Position numbers and translations under genes: made by a program
Shown: positions 37,942 to 50,587 of the stretch, piece by piece
Position numbering within the stretch: position 1 is the stretch's first letter
Layout: each line of letters opens with the position of its first letter
Origin: Xenorhabdus stockiae
Lineage (GTDB): Bacteria > Pseudomonadota > Gammaproteobacteria > Enterobacterales > Enterobacteriaceae
DNA length: 64,000 nucleotides
Assembly (NCBI RefSeq): GCF_002632825.1
Contig: NZ_NJAJ01000019.1
Span: 31,365 to 95,364, forward strand
Reading direction: 5' to 3'
Notes under the pieces: model-generated
The model's database searches: none
Seen by the model: the letters and a program-made list of their open reading frames with translations, nothing else
Told to the model about the DNA's origin: nothing

Positions 37942-39696
37942 ATGAAAGCTGCACGCTCTTTAAAGTTGAAAAAACAAGAAGATAAAGCCAGTTTTGTTAA
38001 GTGGCGTTTTGTCTTGCTCTGCGGGGGCATTTCGCTTGCTTTAATCGGGCTTTTGATTCGAGTGGCTTATTTGCAGATTATCAACCCTGACCGTTTGGTG
38101 AAAGAGGGGGATTCCCGCTCTTTGCGTGTCCAGTCCATTCCTACCTCTCGTGGTATGATTAACGACCGCAATGGGCGTCCGCTGGCTGTCAGCGTACCGG
38201 TAGATGCCGTCTGGGCGGACCCGAAAGAAGTCTTTGAAAAAGGCGGGATTACAGATGATACCCGTTGGCAAGCGTTGGCTGATGCACTCTCTATTCCTCT
38301 AGACCAACTCACCAGTAAAATTAATGAATATCCCAAAGGTCGATTCGTCTATCTTGCCCGTCAGGTTAATACCTCAATTGGCGATTATGTCGGAAAACTG
38401 AAACTCCCGGGTATCTATTTGCGTCAGGAGTCCCGCCGTTATTATCCGGCCGGTCAGGTGACGGCACACATTATCGGTGTGACCAATATCGATGGCAATG
38501 GTATTGAAGGGGTGGAAAAGAGTTTCGACAGCTGGCTGACGGGTAAACCGGGTAGCCGGACTGTCCGTAAGGATCGTAACGGTCGGGTGATTGAGGACAT
38601 CTCATCTGTAGACAGCAGGGCTGCTCATGATTTGGCGCTCAGTATTGATGAACGTCTACAGACATTGGTCTATCGGGAATTAACTAAAGCCGTCGTACTT
38701 AACAAGGCTGAATCCGGTACAGCCGTATTAGTAGATGTTAATACCGGCGAAGTTCTGGCAATGGCAAACAGCCCGTCCTATAACCCGAATAATCTGGCTG
38801 GCACTCCCAAAGACGCGATGCGTAACCGGGCTATCACTGACATGTTTGAACCCGGCTCCACGATAAAACCGCTGGTTGTGATGAGCGCGCTGAATAATGG
38901 GATTGTCAAAGAAAATACCGTATTGGATACCAGACCCTACCGATTGATGTATGGTTCGAGAGGCCATGAAATTAAAGACGTGGCCCCTCGCTCTGAATTA
39001 ACCATCACGGGGATCTTACAGAAGTCGAGTAACGTTGGTGTTTCTAAACTGGCGTTAGCGATGCCTGCCTCAGAGCTGGTAGATGTGTACTACCGCTTTG
39101 GGATGGGAAAACCGACCGATTTGGGGTTGGTCGGAGAAAAGAGTGGCGTATTTCCAAAAAATAGACAAAGGTGGTCAGATCTTGAGAGGGCCACCTTCTC
39201 CTTCGGCTACGGGCTGATGGTAACACCGTTACAGTTAGCGCGAGTCTATGCAACGATAGGTAGTCTGGGTGTTTATCGTCCATTATCGATTACCAAAGTT
39301 GATCCCCCCGTTCCGGGAACCCGGGTATTTCCTGAGCATATTATGCGCACAGTGGTACACATGATGGAAAGTGTGGCACTACCCGGTGGTGGTGGGGTAC
39401 GTGCGGCGATAAAAGGTTATCGTATTGCGATTAAAACCGGTACGGCTAAAAAGGTCGGGCCGGACGGTAAATATGTAAATAAATATATTTCCTATACCGC
39501 AGGTGTTGCACCTGCGAGTAATCCACGTTTTGCACTGGTTGTGATTATCGATGATCCACAGGCAGGAAAATATTATGGCGGTGCAGTTTCAGCGCCTATC
39601 TTCGGTGCCATCATGAGTGGTGTTCTCCGTACGATGAATGTTGAGCCTGATGCCTTGCCTGCGGACGATAAAAAAGAGTTTGTAGTTGATAACTAA
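37942..39696 (+). CDS. ftsI: Penicillin-binding protein 3 (septal transpeptidase)
   Basis: A 584-residue class B penicillin-binding protein that cross-links septal peptidoglycan. One N-terminal membrane segment (about 25-42), a dimerisation domain, then the transpeptidase: the active Ser in EPGSTIKPLV (about 310), SSN in KSSNVGVSK, and KTG in IKTGTAKK. Length is close to E. coli FtsI (588). Works with FtsW. Confidence 0.97.
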   Translation: MKAARSLKLKKQEDKASFVKWRFVLLCGGISLALIGLLIRVAYLQIINPDRLVKEGDSRSLRVQSIPTSRGMINDRNGRPLAVSVPVDAVWADPKEVFEKGGITDDTRWQALADALSIPLDQLTSKINEYPKGRFVYLARQVNTSIGDYVGKLKLPGIYLRQESRRYYPAGQVTAHIIGVTNIDGNGIEGVEKSFDSWLTGKPGSRTVRKDRNGRVIEDISSVDSRAAHDLALSIDERLQTLVYRELTKAVVLNKAESGTAVLVDVNTGEVLAMANSPSYNPNNLAGTPKDAMRNRAITDMFEPGSTIKPLVVMSALNNGIVKENTVLDTRPYRLMYGSRGHEIKDVAPRSELTITGILQKSSNVGVSKLALAMPASELVDVYYRFGMGKPTDLGLVGEKSGVFPKNRQRWSDLERATFSFGYGLMVTPLQLARVYATIGSLGVYRPLSITKVDPPVPGTRVFPEHIMRTVVHMMESVALPGGGGVRAAIKGYRIAIKTGTAKKVGPDGKYVNKYISYTAGVAPASNPRFALVVIIDDPQAGKYYGGAVSAPIFGAIMSGVLRTMNVEPDALPADDKKEFVVDN

Positions 39697-39738
39697 TTAA
39701 TAACTAATCTGTGATGAATAAATAAAAAGAGGATAAAA

Positions 39739-41241
39739 GTGGAAGATCGTAATTTACGCGATTTGTTAGCTCTCTGGGGGATTAACGCCCCTGAGCTTCC
39801 GCTACGAGAAATGACATTGGACAGCCGCAAAGCGGCTGCCGGAGATCTGTTTGTTGCGGTTAAAGGGCATCAGGCAGATGGTCGAAAATACATTCCTCAA
39901 GCCATCGCTCAGGGGGTCGCTGCGGTGATCGCTGAAGCGGAGGGAAAAGCGGATAACGGCACCATTCAGGAAATGCACGGTGTTCCGGTTATCTATTTTG
40001 ATGATTTAAATAATAAACTGTCGAAATTGGCAGGTGAATTTTATCAGCACCCGGGTAACAAATTAAAGCTGGTTGGCGTCACAGGAACCAACGGTAAAAC
40101 AACAACAACACAATTGTTGGCACAGTGGAGTCAGGGGCTGGGAGAAACCAGTGCCGTGATGGGAACGGTGGGAAATGGTCTGCTGGGCATGACGGTTCCA
40201 ACTGAAAATACGACAGGTTCAGCCGTTGACATTCAGCTTGATTTACAGCAACTCGTCAATCAGAAAGCAACGTTTGCAGCAATGGAAGTTTCATCACATG
40301 GCTTAATTCAAAGCCGTGTAGCCTCGTTACCGTATCAGGCCGCTGTTTTTACTAATTTAAGCCGTGATCACCTTGATTATCATGGCGATATGGAAAGCTA
40401 CGAAGAAGCCAAATGGCTGCTGTTCAGCACGCATAACGTTAAACAAAAAATTATTAATGCTGATGATGACATCGGTCTGAAATGGTTATCCCGCTTACCT
40501 GATGCAGTGTTATCTGAAACCGTCGCTGTCACGATGGAAAATCGCCTGCCGGAAAACTGGCAGGGGCGGTGGTTATCGGCAAAAGACATTCATTACCACG
40601 ATAAAGGCGCGTCTATTACCTTCACATCCAGCTGGGGAAGCGGAACTATTGAAAGCCCTCTGATGGGAGCCTTTAATGTCAGCAACCTGTTATTAGCTCT
40701 TGCAACGCTATTATCACTGGAATATCCGTTAGAAAAACTGCTGGCAACTGTATCTTGTCTGATCCCGGTTTGTGGGCGAATGGAAGTATTTGCAGCCTCA
40801 GGCCGTCCTACGGTAGTCGTCGATTATGCTCACACACCGGATGCACTGGAAAAAGCCCTGGCAGCAGCAAGACTGCACTGCAAAGGGCAGCTCTGGTGTG
40901 TATTCGGTTGTGGAGGCGATCGCGATAAGGGCAAACGCCCATTAATGGGAGGAGTTGCTGAGCAAGAGGCAGATCGGGTGGTTGTGACTGATGACAATCC
41001 ACGTAGCGAAGAGCCTCAGTCCATAGTTGCGGATATTCTGACAGGCTTCATCGATCCGGGCCGTGCGATGGTGATTCATGGGCGTGTTGAAGCAGTTACC
41101 AGTGCCATTATGCAGGCGGCAGAAGACGATGTTGTGTTAGTCGCAGGTAAAGGCCATGAAGACTATCAATTGGTAGGGAACCGCCGTCTGGATTATTCAG
41201 ATCGTCTGACAGTTGCGCGTCTGTTGGGGGTGACAGCATGA
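39739..41241 (+). CDS. murE: UDP-MurNAc-tripeptide synthetase MurE
   Basis: A 500-residue ligase that adds meso-diaminopimelate to UDP-MurNAc-Ala-Glu. The ATP loop GTNGKTTTT lies near residue 117, the family Asp-His in [13 protein letters not shown], and the DAP-specific DNPR motif in DDNPRSEEP, so it uses diaminopimelate, not lysine. GTG start at 39739 after AGAGGA. It overlaps murF by four bases. Confidence 0.97.
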   Translation: MEDRNLRDLLALWGINAPELPLREMTLDSRKAAAGDLFVAVKGHQADGRKYIPQAIAQGVAAVIAEAEGKADNGTIQEMHGVPVIYFDDLNNKLSKLAGEFYQHPGNKLKLVGVTGTNGKTTTTQLLAQWSQGLGETSAVMGTVGNGLLGMTVPTENTTGSAVDIQLDLQQLVNQKATFAAMEVSSHGLIQSRVASLPYQAAVFTNLSRDHLDYHGDMESYEEAKWLLFSTHNVKQKIINADDDIGLKWLSRLPDAVLSETVAVTMENRLPENWQGRWLSAKDIHYHDKGASITFTSSWGSGTIESPLMGAFNVSNLLLALATLLSLEYPLEKLLATVSCLIPVCGRMEVFAASGRPTVVVDYAHTPDALEKALAAARLHCKGQLWCVFGCGGDRDKGKRPLMGGVAEQEADRVVVTDDNPRSEEPQSIVADILTGFIDPGRAMVIHGRVEAVTSAIMQAAEDDVVLVAGKGHEDYQLVGNRRLDYSDRLTVARLLGVTA

Positions 41242-42620
41242 TCTCACTGACTCTACAACAGCTGGCACAAGTGACCGAGGGAACGTTACATCACGTTTCC
41301 GGGCAACAGGCGGCCATTATCCGTATTGAAGCGGTGACAACTGACAGCCGCAAAATCACAGGTGGTGATCTGTTCATTGCTTTAAAAGGGGAAAACTTTG
41401 ATGCCCATCACTTCGCGGCTGATGTAGCGAAGCAAGGCGCCGCTGTTTTGTTGGTCGAGCGACCTCTTGAAGTGGATTGCCCTCAGGTGGTTGTAGAAGA
41501 CACCCGTTTGGCAATGGGCAAACTGGCGGGCTGGGTTCGCGGGCAAAGCAATGCACGAATTGTTGCATTGACGGGGTCTTCCGGCAAAACCTCCGTGAAA
41601 GAGATGACTGCTGCGATTTTACGTCAATGCGGTAATACGCTTTATACCGCAGGCAACTTTAATAACGATATCGGTGTACCGTTAACCCTGTTCCGCCTTA
41701 CGCCGGAACACCAGTTTGCGGTTATTGAGCTGGGTGCTAACCATATTGGTGAAATTGCGTATACCACTGATATGGTTCGGCCTGAAAGTGCGCTGGTTAA
41801 TAATCTGTTTTCTGCCCATCTGGAAGGATTTGGTTCACTGGCGGGAGTGGCCAAAGCAAAAGGTGAAATTTTTGCAGGGCTTTCGTCCACAGGCACCGCC
41901 ATTATCAATCTGGACAGCAATGACTGGCATAACTGGCAGCAGAGCATCAGTGATCAGCAGACGGTATGGCGTTTTTCCATTACACCTGCGGCAGACGCCG
42001 ATTTTTATGTGACAGATATTCAGGAGCAGCCTCTGGAAACGCGCTTCTGTCTGCATACACCAATCGGCAATTGTGAAATCGCGTTGCCGTTGCCCGGAAA
42101 ACACAATATAGCCAATGTCTTAGCCGCCAGTGCACTGGCGATTTCAGTCGGAGCATCCCTCGATGATATTCGTACCGGTTTATTAGGGCTGAAAGCGGTG
42201 CCGGGGCGGTTATTCCCGGTTTCTCTGGCCGCCGGAAAAGTGGTGCTGGATGATACTTATAATGCCAATCCCGGCTCCATGATTGCTGCCGCACAGGTAT
42301 TAGCCCGGATGCCCGGCTATCGCGTGATGGTGGTCAGCGATATGGGTGAATTGGGTGAGCAGGCGATTGAGTGCCACCGTCAGGTTGGTGAAGCTGTTGC
42401 ATCGACAGACATTGAACAACTGCTTAGCGTCGGGCCTTTAAGTGCTCATATTAGTGATGCAAGTGGTCGTGGTCAGCATTTTTCCAGCAAGGCCGAGTTA
42501 GTTGCAGCACTGCTTCCTGTATTGAAGCAACACGAAACGATTTCTGTATTAATTAAAGGTTCACGCAGCGCCAAAATGGAAGAGGTAGTGGACTCACTGA
42601 AGGAGAACTTCCAATGTTAG
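41238..42620 (+). CDS. murF: UDP-MurNAc-tripeptide:D-Ala-D-Ala ligase MurF
   Basis: A 460-residue Mur ligase that attaches the D-Ala-D-Ala dipeptide, finishing the pentapeptide. The ATP loop [11 protein letters not shown] lies near residue 113; [13 protein letters not shown] and [11 protein letters not shown] are family blocks. Its start overlaps the murE stop (ATGA), and its last seven bases overlap mraY, as in E. coli. Confidence 0.96.
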   Translation: MISLTLQQLAQVTEGTLHHVSGQQAAIIRIEAVTTDSRKITGGDLFIALKGENFDAHHFAADVAKQGAAVLLVERPLEVDCPQVVVEDTRLAMGKLAGWVRGQSNARIVALTGSSGKTSVKEMTAAILRQCGNTLYTAGNFNNDIGVPLTLFRLTPEHQFAVIELGANHIGEIAYTTDMVRPESALVNNLFSAHLEGFGSLAGVAKAKGEIFAGLSSTGTAIINLDSNDWHNWQQSISDQQTVWRFSITPAADADFYVTDIQEQPLETRFCLHTPIGNCEIALPLPGKHNIANVLAASALAISVGASLDDIRTGLLGLKAVPGRLFPVSLAAGKVVLDDTYNANPGSMIAAAQVLARMPGYRVMVVSDMGELGEQAIECHRQVGEAVASTDIEQLLSVGPLSAHISDASGRGQHFSSKAELVAALLPVLKQHETISVLIKGSRSAKMEEVVDSLKENFQC

Positions 42621-43696
42621 TTTGGCTGGCTGAGTATCTGGTTAAGTATCATACAGGATTTAACGTCTTTTCCTATCTGACGTTCAGAGCGATTGTCGGT
42701 TTGCTGACTGCTTTGTCTATTGCATTGTGGATGGGGCCAACTCTGATTGCTTATCTGCAAAAGTTACAGATCGGTCAGGTTGTACGTAACGATGGGCCGG
42801 AGTCCCATTTCAGCAAGCGCGGAACACCGACGATGGGCGGGTTGCTGATCCTGTTTTCTATTACTATTTCTGTCCTGCTATGGGCGCGTCTGGATAACCC
42901 TTATGTCTGGTGTGTACTGGCTGTACTGCTGGGTTACGGCATCGTCGGGTTCGTTGATGACTATCGGAAGGTTGTCCGTAAAGACACGAAGGGGTTGATT
43001 GCCCGCTGGAAATATTTCTGGCAGTCCGTACTGGCGCTTGGTGTGGCATTTGCGATGTACAGCATTGGTAAAGATACGCCGGCGACACAATTGGTTGTGC
43101 CGTTTTTCAAAGATGTGATGCCGCAGCTTGGCCTGTTGTACATCTTGCTGACTTATTTCGTAATTGTCGGAACCAGTAATGCCGTTAACCTGACCGATGG
43201 GCTGGATGGTCTGGCAATTATGCCAACCGTACTGGTGGCAGCCGGTTTTGCATTAGTGGCATGGGCAACAGGTAACGTCAATTTTGCCAATTATTTGCAT
43301 ATTCCTTACCTGAGCCATGCCGGTGAATTAGTGATTGTCTGCACCGCAATTGTCGGGGCAGGGCTGGGTTTCCTGTGGTTCAACACCTATCCGGCACAGG
43401 TTTTCATGGGCGATGTTGGCTCACTGGCTCTGGGCGGAGCGCTGGGAACCATCGCGGTGTTACTGCGTCAGGAATTTCTGCTGGTCATTATGGGCGGGGT
43501 ATTTGTTGTGGAAACACTGTCCGTTATTTTGCAGGTCGGCTCGTTCAAGTTACGCGGTCAGCGTATTTTCCGTATGGCTCCTATTCACCATCACTATGAG
43601 CTGAAAGGCTGGCCGGAGCCACGCGTTATTGTACGTTTCTGGATTATTTCCCTGATGCTGGTACTGATTGGTCTGGCAACACTGAAGGTACGTTAA
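42614..43696 (+). CDS. mraY: Phospho-MurNAc-pentapeptide transferase MraY
   Basis: A 360-residue polytopic inner-membrane enzyme that links UDP-MurNAc-pentapeptide to undecaprenyl phosphate to give lipid I. About ten membrane segments; the catalytic/metal motifs [17 protein letters not shown] and the HHHYELKGW loop near residue 324 are intact. Same length as E. coli. Confidence 0.97.
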   Translation: MLVWLAEYLVKYHTGFNVFSYLTFRAIVGLLTALSIALWMGPTLIAYLQKLQIGQVVRNDGPESHFSKRGTPTMGGLLILFSITISVLLWARLDNPYVWCVLAVLLGYGIVGFVDDYRKVVRKDTKGLIARWKYFWQSVLALGVAFAMYSIGKDTPATQLVVPFFKDVMPQLGLLYILLTYFVIVGTSNAVNLTDGLDGLAIMPTVLVAAGFALVAWATGNVNFANYLHIPYLSHAGELVIVCTAIVGAGLGFLWFNTYPAQVFMGDVGSLALGGALGTIAVLLRQEFLLVIMGGVFVVETLSVILQVGSFKLRGQRIFRMAPIHHHYELKGWPEPRVIVRFWIISLMLVLIGLATLKVR

Positions 43697-43698
43697 TC

Positions 43699-45024
43699 AT
43701 GACTGAACGGATCATGACAAAATACGAAGGTAAAAAAGTCGTTATTGTTGGGCTGGGGTTAACCGGCCTTTCCTGCGTTGACTTTTTCATGGCGCGTGGC
43801 GTGATTCCTCGTGTGATGGATACCCGTATCGTACCGCCGGGAAGTGACAAGCTGCCTGATAATGTTGAATGTCACACCGGCAGCTTCAACAAACAGTGGC
43901 TGATGGAAGCTGATTTAATTGTCGCCAGCCCGGGTATTGCGCTGGCAACACCTGAACTCAAGGCCGCGGCTGATGCTGGCATTGAAATAGTCGGAGATAT
44001 TGAACTGTTCTGCCGTGAGGCAACAGCGCCGATTGTGGCGATTACGGGTTCAAATGGTAAAAGCACAGTAACCACTCTGGTGGGTGAAATGGCGAAAGCT
44101 GCTGAATGGCAGGTTGGAGTTGGAGGGAATATCGGTGTTCCGGCTCTGGAGTTACTGAAGCAACCTTGCCAGCTTTATGTTTTGGAACTTTCCAGTTTTC
44201 AGCTTGAGACAACTTACAGCCTGCGGGCAGCTGCTGCGACTGTGCTGAATGTCACCGAAGACCATATGGTTCGCTACCCTGAAGGGCTGGCTCAATATCG
44301 CGCAGCCAAGCTGCGCATCTATGATCAGTCCAAAGTATGTGTTGTGAATGAGCAGGATGATCTGACCCTGCCGGTAGCAGGTAAAGACAGCCGTTGTATC
44401 AGTTTTGGTGTAGGAAGTGGTGATTACCGGCTTGACAGTGAACAGCAACAATTAGTTGCCAATCAACAGCCCGTCCTGTCTACACGTGAGATGTGTCTGA
44501 CAGGTCAGCATAATTACACTAACGGGCTTGCTGCGCTGGCGCTGGCCGATGCGGTTAATATCCCCCGTGAAGCAAGTCTGCGGGCACTGCGTACTTATCA
44601 GGGGCTGGCTCACCGTTTTCAGGTAGTTCATATGAGAAACGGTATTCGCTGGGTTAATGATTCCAAAGCCACAAATGTCGGCAGCACTCAGGCAGCATTG
44701 AGTGGCCTGATGCTGGAGGGAACACTTTACCTGTTAGTCGGTGGAGACGGGAAAGAAGCTGATTTCACCCCTCTTCGGTCTTATTTAGCCGGAAATAACA
44801 TTCGTCTTTATTGTTTTGGTCGTGATGGAAATCAACTGGCGCAGCTGCGTCCTGAAATTTCCACACTGACGGATACGATGGAACAGGCCATGAGGGAAAT
44901 TACCCCCAAATTGGTTAGCGGAGACATGGTGTTATTGTCACCGGCCTGTGCGAGCTTTGATCAGTTTAGTGGTTTTGAACAGCGGGGTTATGAGTTCTCC
45001 CGTTTGGCGGAGGAGTTGGGTTAA
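43699..45024 (+). CDS. murD: UDP-MurNAc-Ala:D-Glu ligase MurD
   Basis: A 441-residue ligase that adds D-glutamate. The N-terminal [16 protein letters not shown] and ATP loop [13 protein letters not shown] (about 116-128) are typical. The Asp that follows the metal-binding His in E. coli (EDHMDRYP) is Val here, [13 protein letters not shown] 43714 is a possible later start aligned with E. coli; 43699 has the better spaced AAGG. The end overlaps ftsW by one base. Confidence 0.96.
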   Translation: MTERIMTKYEGKKVVIVGLGLTGLSCVDFFMARGVIPRVMDTRIVPPGSDKLPDNVECHTGSFNKQWLMEADLIVASPGIALATPELKAAADAGIEIVGDIELFCREATAPIVAITGSNGKSTVTTLVGEMAKAAEWQVGVGGNIGVPALELLKQPCQLYVLELSSFQLETTYSLRAAAATVLNVTEDHMVRYPEGLAQYRAAKLRIYDQSKVCVVNEQDDLTLPVAGKDSRCISFGVGSGDYRLDSEQQQLVANQQPVLSTREMCLTGQHNYTNGLAALALADAVNIPREASLRALRTYQGLAHRFQVVHMRNGIRWVNDSKATNVGSTQAALSGLMLEGTLYLLVGGDGKEADFTPLRSYLAGNNIRLYCFGRDGNQLAQLRPEISTLTDTMEQAMREITPKLVSGDMVLLSPACASFDQFSGFEQRGYEFSRLAEELG

Positions 45025-46217
45025 TGATCATTCCGGGCCTCGGTAAATTTAAAAATTGGCTGGCGGGTAATGTGGAGACAGATCCCACAGATATCGTCAT
45101 GTATGATCGTACCCTGGTCTGGATGGTACTTGGGTTAGCGGCGATTGGTTTTGTGATGGTGACATCGGCTTCAATGCCAGTCGGGCAGCGTCTTGCTCAG
45201 GATCCATTTATCTTTTCGAATCGCGATGCAGCTTATCTGGGGCTGTCATTTGGCCTGTCGCTGATTACGCTGCGCATTCCGATGGCGTTCTGGCAGCGTT
45301 ACAGCATTGTTATGTTATTAATGACGATCATGATGCTGGTTGTCGTGCTGTTTGTGGGTAGCTCAGTGAATGGGGCATCTCGTTGGGTAGCCATTGGCCC
45401 TCTACGTATTCAGCCGGCGGAATTATCGAAGTTGTCACTCTTTTGTTACCTCTCCAGTTATCTGGTGAGAAAAGTCGAAGAGGTGAGAAACAACTTCTGG
45501 GGGTTCTGTAAGCCGATGGGCGTCATGATCGCGCTGGCTGTCCTGCTGCTGGCCCAACCCGATTTGGGAACCGTGGTTGTACTGTTTGTAACAACTCTGG
45601 CTCTGTTATTTTTGGCGGGGGCAAAACTGTGGCAGTTTCTTGCCATCATTGGCTGCGGCATCTTTGCGGTTATCGTGTTGATTATTGCGGAGCCATACCG
45701 TGTGCGCAGGGTAACTTCTTTCCTGAATCCGTGGGATGACCCTTTCGGTAGTGGCTATCAGCTTACACAATCTCTGATGGCATTTGGTCGCGGAGACTTT
45801 TTCGGGCAAGGGCTTGGGAATTCAGTTCAGAAACTGGAATATCTGCCGGAAGCCCACACTGACTTTATTTTCTCCATTTTAGGGGAAGAATTAGGTTATT
45901 TAGGTGTGGTTTTGGTGTTGGCAATGGTATTCTTCGTCGCTTTCCGCGCAATGATGATTGGCCGCCGCGCGTTGCAGCTCGATCAGCGATTTGCAGGTTT
46001 TCTGGCCTGTGCCATTGGTCTGTGGTTCAGCTTTCAGGCATTCATCAATGTGGGTGCAGCTTCAGGGATGTTACCGACGAAAGGGCTGACATTGCCTCTT
46101 GTCAGTTATGGTGGTTCGAGTCTGATCGTGATGTCAACGGCCATCGTTTTATTATTGCGAATTGATTATGAAGTGCGTCTGGCAAAAGCGCAGGCGTTCG
46201 TAAGGAGCCCTAAATGA
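45024..46217 (+). CDS. ftsW: Septal glycosyltransferase FtsW
   Basis: A 397-residue SEDS-family membrane enzyme with about ten helices that polymerises lipid II at the septum together with FtsI. Typical blocks are [13 protein letters not shown] (about 123-135), [14 protein letters not shown] with the large periplasmic loop, and [17 protein letters not shown]. Start overlaps the murD stop, and the end overlaps murG (ATGA). Confidence 0.96.
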   Translation: MIIPGLGKFKNWLAGNVETDPTDIVMYDRTLVWMVLGLAAIGFVMVTSASMPVGQRLAQDPFIFSNRDAAYLGLSFGLSLITLRIPMAFWQRYSIVMLLMTIMMLVVVLFVGSSVNGASRWVAIGPLRIQPAELSKLSLFCYLSSYLVRKVEEVRNNFWGFCKPMGVMIALAVLLLAQPDLGTVVVLFVTTLALLFLAGAKLWQFLAIIGCGIFAVIVLIIAEPYRVRRVTSFLNPWDDPFGSGYQLTQSLMAFGRGDFFGQGLGNSVQKLEYLPEAHTDFIFSILGEELGYLGVVLVLAMVFFVAFRAMMIGRRALQLDQRFAGFLACAIGLWFSFQAFINVGAASGMLPTKGLTLPLVSYGGSSLIVMSTAIVLLLRIDYEVRLAKAQAFVRSPK

Positions 46218-47281
46218 GTGGCAAAAACCGGCGGTTGATGGTAATGGCGGGCGGAACCGGAGGCCATGTGTTTCCGGGGCTGGCAGTTGCCCATTATTTG
46301 AAAGAACAGGGCTGGGAGATTCGCTGGTTGGGAACAGCTGATCGCATGGAGGCTGATTTAGTTCCGAAACATGGCATAGAGATCGAGTTTATTCAGATTT
46401 CAGGGTTGCGGGGCAAAGGGATAAAAGCGTTACTTGCTGCACCTATCAGAATTTTTAAGGCAATCCGGCAGGCAAAAACGATTATCCGACGTTATCAGCC
46501 GGACGTAGTGCTGGGAATGGGAGGATACGTCTCAGGGCCGGGCGGTATTGCTGCATGGTTGTGTGGTGTTCCGGTTGTTCTTCATGAGCAGAACGGTATC
46601 GCAGGATTAACCAACCGCTGGCTGGCTAAAATTGCAAAAACAGTTTTGCAGGCTTTTCCGGGAGCATTTCCGGATGCTCCGGTGGTCGGTAATCCGGTTC
46701 GTAAAGATGTGTTGGCATTACCTGCACCAGCACAGCGCCTCGCAGACAGACAAGGGCCTGTGCGCGTTCTTATTGTTGGTGGTAGTCAGGGTGCAAGAAT
46801 TCTGAACCAGACAATGCCAGAAGCCGCTTCCCGTCTGGGAGACAGTATCTCTGTATGGCATCAGGCGGGCAAAGGTGCACAGGCAGAAACACAGAAAAAA
46901 TATGCTGATTTAGCTGTCGCTGATTTCAGGGTGACTGAGTTTATTGATGATATGGCGCAGGCTTACGCGTGGGCTGATATCGTCATTTGCCGCTCTGGTG
47001 CGTTGACCGTCAGTGAAATTTCAGCGGCAGGTTTACCGGCGATTTTTATACCGTTTCAGCATAAAGATCGCCAGCAATATTGGAATGCGTTGCCGCTGGA
47101 ACAAGCAGGAGCAGCAAAAATACTTGAACAGCCTCAATTTACGGCGGATACCGTCGTGGAATTGCTGAAACAGTGGCAGCGTCCGCAATTGCAGGAAATG
47201 GCAGAAAAAGCTCATTCTGTTGCCATTATCGATGCCACTGAACGAGTAGCCGCGGCATTGATTGATGCCGCTAAAAAATAG
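46214..47281 (+). CDS. murG: UDP-GlcNAc transferase MurG
   Basis: A 355-residue peripheral membrane glycosyltransferase that turns lipid I into lipid II. The [15 protein letters not shown] loop (residues 13-27) and the GGSQGAR donor motif (about 190) are intact, as is [20 protein letters not shown]. Length matches E. coli. Confidence 0.97.
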   Translation: MSGKNRRLMVMAGGTGGHVFPGLAVAHYLKEQGWEIRWLGTADRMEADLVPKHGIEIEFIQISGLRGKGIKALLAAPIRIFKAIRQAKTIIRRYQPDVVLGMGGYVSGPGGIAAWLCGVPVVLHEQNGIAGLTNRWLAKIAKTVLQAFPGAFPDAPVVGNPVRKDVLALPAPAQRLADRQGPVRVLIVGGSQGARILNQTMPEAASRLGDSISVWHQAGKGAQAETQKKYADLAVADFRVTEFIDDMAQAYAWADIVICRSGALTVSEISAAGLPAIFIPFQHKDRQQYWNALPLEQAGAAKILEQPQFTADTVVELLKQWQRPQLQEMAEKAHSVAIIDATERVAAALIDAAKK

Positions 47282-47355
47282 AATTCAGGCCGTTCTGTGG
47301 GTTTTTAAGATACCGGCAGGGCGGAGAAGTAAACATAACTAGTGAAGATTAAAAC

Positions 47356-48831
47356 GTGAATATACAACAGTTGGCGAAATTAAGAGCTTCAGTGCCTGAA
47401 ATGAGAAAAGTCAGGCATATCCACTTTGTTGGCATTGGTGGTGCTGGCATGGGTGGGATCGCCGAGGTGTTGGCCAATGAAGGTTATCAGATAAGTGGTT
47501 CTGATCTCGCTCCTAATCCTGTTACGCAGCAACTGATTGAACTGGGAGCAACTATTTATTTTAATCACCGCGCGGAGAATGTACGCAATGCCAGCGTGGT
47601 CGTTGCATCAACAGCAATTCCTGCCGATAACCCAGAAATTATTGCTGCCCGTGAAGCCCGTATCCCGGTTATCCGTCGTGCAGAGATGCTGGCAGAGCTG
47701 ATGCGCTACCGACATGGCATCGCTGTTGCGGGAACGCATGGTAAAACGACGACGACAGCAATGATTGCAGGTATCTATGCTCAGGCTGGCCTTGATCCTA
47801 CTTTTGTCAATGGCGGGTTGGTCAAGTCTGCGGGTACTCATGCTCGTCTTGGTACCAGCCGTTACCTGATTGCTGAAGCGGATGAAAGCGATGCGTCTTT
47901 CCTGCACTTGCAACCCATGATGGCGGTGGTAACCAATATTGAACCCGATCATATGGATACCTATCAGGGAGACTTTGAAAACCTGAAGCAGACTTTTGTC
48001 AACTTCCTGTATAATTTGCCATTTTATGGTCGGGCCGTGATGTGTATTGATGATCCGGTTGTGAAGGAGTTAATTCCGCGTATCGGTCGTTATGTGACGA
48101 CTTATGGCTTCAGCAAAGAGGCTGACGTTCGCATTACCCATTATGAACAGAAGGGTGCACAGGGTTTCTTTACCATCAGCCGTGAAGATTTACCTGAACT
48201 TCATGTTGTCCTGAATGCTCCGGGAAAACATAACGCACTGAATGCAACAGCCGCTGTGGCTGTCGCAACTGAAGAAGGCATTGATGATACAGCGATTCTG
48301 GCATCGCTCGCTGAATTTCAGGGTACCGGACGCCGCTTTGACTTCTTGGGTGATTTTTCTCTCAGGAATATTAACAACAAAGAAGGCAGTGTCATGTTGG
48401 TTGATGATTATGGTCATCACCCGACTGAAGTTGATGCGACAGTAAAGGCTGCGCGAGCTGGCTGGCCAGATAAACGTATCGTTATGGTATTCCAGCCTCA
48501 CCGTTATACCAGAACGCGTGATTTGTACGATGACTTTGCCAATGTATTGAATCAGGTGGATGTGTTGTTAATGCTGGATGTTTATTCTGCCGGGGAAACT
48601 CCGATACCGGGAGCGGACAGCCGTTCCTTATGTCGTACTATTCGCAGTCGAGGGAAGCTAGACCCGATACTGGTGTCAGAACCGGAGCAAATTTCGGTCA
48701 TGCTGTCACAAATAATGGAAAACAACGACTTAGTATTAGTACAGGGTGCCGGTAATATCGGTAAAATAGCGCGCAATTTGGCTGAAACAAAATTACAGCC
48801 GTCTTTTAATGAAGGGGAGCATCATGGCTGA
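47356..48831 (+). CDS. murC: UDP-MurNAc:L-Ala ligase MurC
   Basis: A 491-residue ligase that adds the first alanine to UDP-MurNAc. Seen are [15 protein letters not shown] (about 25-39), the ATP loop [11 protein letters not shown] (about 126-136) and [15 protein letters not shown] start at 47356 with a weak ribosome site. Length equals E. coli MurC. Its 3' end overlaps ddlB by eight bases. Confidence 0.97.
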   Translation: MNIQQLAKLRASVPEMRKVRHIHFVGIGGAGMGGIAEVLANEGYQISGSDLAPNPVTQQLIELGATIYFNHRAENVRNASVVVASTAIPADNPEIIAAREARIPVIRRAEMLAELMRYRHGIAVAGTHGKTTTTAMIAGIYAQAGLDPTFVNGGLVKSAGTHARLGTSRYLIAEADESDASFLHLQPMMAVVTNIEPDHMDTYQGDFENLKQTFVNFLYNLPFYGRAVMCIDDPVVKELIPRIGRYVTTYGFSKEADVRITHYEQKGAQGFFTISREDLPELHVVLNAPGKHNALNATAAVAVATEEGIDDTAILASLAEFQGTGRRFDFLGDFSLRNINNKEGSVMLVDDYGHHPTEVDATVKAARAGWPDKRIVMVFQPHRYTRTRDLYDDFANVLNQVDVLLMLDVYSAGETPIPGADSRSLCRTIRSRGKLDPILVSEPEQISVMLSQIMENNDLVLVQGAGNIGKIARNLAETKLQPSFNEGEHHG

Positions 48832-49744
48832 TAAGGTCGCTGTCTTGTTGGGAGGAACTTCTGCTGAACGTGAAGTTTCACTGCAATCCGGGCAGGCTGT
48901 TGTAGCTGGGTTGAAGGAAGCAGGTATTAATGCACATTCAGTCGATACAAAATACTTTGATGTGACTAAACTCAAGGAAGAAGGGTTCAGCAAAGTCTTT
49001 ATCGCCCTGCATGGACGTGGTGGTGAAGATGGTACAGTACAGGGCGTACTGGAATTTTTGCAGCTTCCTTATACCGGCAGCGGCGTAATGGCATCCGCTT
49101 TATCAATGGATAAATTGCGCACAAAGCAGTTATGGCAAGGGGCAAAACTGCCTGTTTCTCCCTATGTTGTGATTAATTCTCATCAATTTGAACAACTTAA
49201 TGATTTTCAAATCAAAGAATATGTTCAAGAATTAGGGCTGCCATTAATGGTTAAGCCAAATCTGGAAGGTTCCAGTGTTGGCATGACAAAAGTGAACGAC
49301 TACTCCGAGTTGCGTGGAGCACTGGAGCTGGCATTCCAATATGACCAAATTATCTTGGTTGAGAAATGGATGTTTGGCCCGGAATATACAGTGGCATTTC
49401 TTGGTGATGAAGTTCTTCCCTCCATTCGTATTCAGGCACCGGAAGTATTTTATGACTATGATGCGAAATATATCTCAAACGAAACTAAATATTTCTGCCC
49501 TAGTGGTTTAAGTGCAGAAAAAGAGCAAGAGTTGGCGGATCTCGCATTAAGAGCCTACAAGATCGTGGGATGCAGTGGCTGGGGAAGGGTTGATATCATG
49601 GATGATGGAAATGGCAATTTCTATCTACTGGAAGTGAACACTTCTCCGGGCATGACAAGTCATAGTCTGGTGCCTCAGGCTGCGCGTCAGACGGGATTAA
49701 GTTTTTCACAATTAGTAGCGAGAATTCTGGAGCTGGCTGATTGA
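48824..49744 (+). CDS. ddlB: D-alanine-D-alanine ligase B
   Basis: A 306-residue ATP-grasp ligase that makes D-Ala-D-Ala. Motifs: [16 protein letters not shown] near the start, [12 protein letters not shown], the serine loop LEGSSVGM (about 147-154) and [11 protein letters not shown] at the end. GGGGAG at 48814-48819 fixes ATG 48824 within the murC 3' end. Confidence 0.97.
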   Translation: MADKVAVLLGGTSAEREVSLQSGQAVVAGLKEAGINAHSVDTKYFDVTKLKEEGFSKVFIALHGRGGEDGTVQGVLEFLQLPYTGSGVMASALSMDKLRTKQLWQGAKLPVSPYVVINSHQFEQLNDFQIKEYVQELGLPLMVKPNLEGSSVGMTKVNDYSELRGALELAFQYDQIILVEKWMFGPEYTVAFLGDEVLPSIRIQAPEVFYDYDAKYISNETKYFCPSGLSAEKEQELADLALRAYKIVGCSGWGRVDIMDDGNGNFYLLEVNTSPGMTSHSLVPQAARQTGLSFSQLVARILELAD

Positions 49745-49745
49745 T

Positions 49746-50552
49746 ATGTCACAGGCAGCCCGGAATACGCGGGAAATTGAAGTTCGGAGTTCCCGCCCCA
49801 GTAATGGTTATTATCTGGCAGGGTTCCTCTTCTTCCTGATGGTGGTTGGCACTGTCATATGGGGAGGCTGGGTAACCTTAGAGTGGATGAAGGATTCAAA
49901 CCGGCTGCCACTCTCAAAACTGGTGTTGACAGGCCAGCGGCATTACACCACGGATGATGATGTCAGGCAGGCAATCCTGTCACTGGGCACGCCAGAGACA
50001 TTTATGACACAGGATGTCAATGTCATTCAGGGCCAGATAGAGCGGCTGCCATGGGTCCGTCAGGTCACTGTACGTAAACAATGGCCTGATGAACTGAAAA
50101 TTCATCTGGTAGAATACGTCCCTTATGTGCGTTGGAACGATACGCACATGCTGGATAAAGAAGGAAGAGTATTCAGTTTGCCTATCGAACGTAGCGCCGG
50201 AGGGCATTATTCCATGCTCTATGGCCCGGAAGGCAAAGAAAAAGTCGTATTGGCAGAATATCGCACAATGGCTGAACAGCTTGCTGCACATAAAATGAAA
50301 TTGAAAGCAGTGATCATGACGGCTCGTAATTCCTGGCAACTGGTACTGGATAATGACGTCCGGCTGGAATTGGGTAATAAAGATCAAGAAGGGCGCATTC
50401 AGCGTTTTATTGAACTTTACCCTGTGTTGCAGAAAAACACGCAAAAACGTGTGGCTTATGTGGACTTACGTTATGACAGTGGTGCTGCGGTTGGCTGGGC
50501 TCCTTTATTAACTGACGCACCGGCTTCAATGAACGTGCAAGAAAATAAATAG
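49746..50552 (+). CDS. ftsQ: Cell division protein FtsQ
   Basis: A 268-residue bitopic protein: short cytoplasmic tail, one membrane segment (about 24-46), then POTRA ([20 protein letters not shown]) and beta domains. It bridges early and late divisome proteins with FtsB and FtsL. It starts one base after ddlB and overlaps the extended ftsA frame. Confidence 0.95.
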   Translation: MSQAARNTREIEVRSSRPSNGYYLAGFLFFLMVVGTVIWGGWVTLEWMKDSNRLPLSKLVLTGQRHYTTDDDVRQAILSLGTPETFMTQDVNVIQGQIERLPWVRQVTVRKQWPDELKIHLVEYVPYVRWNDTHMLDKEGRVFSLPIERSAGGHYSMLYGPEGKEKVVLAEYRTMAEQLAAHKMKLKAVIMTARNSWQLVLDNDVRLELGNKDQEGRIQRFIELYPVLQKNTQKRVAYVDLRYDSGAAVGWAPLLTDAPASMNVQENK

Positions 50553-50587
50553 TGACTGGCAATAATACAGAGACAGGCAGAACAACG

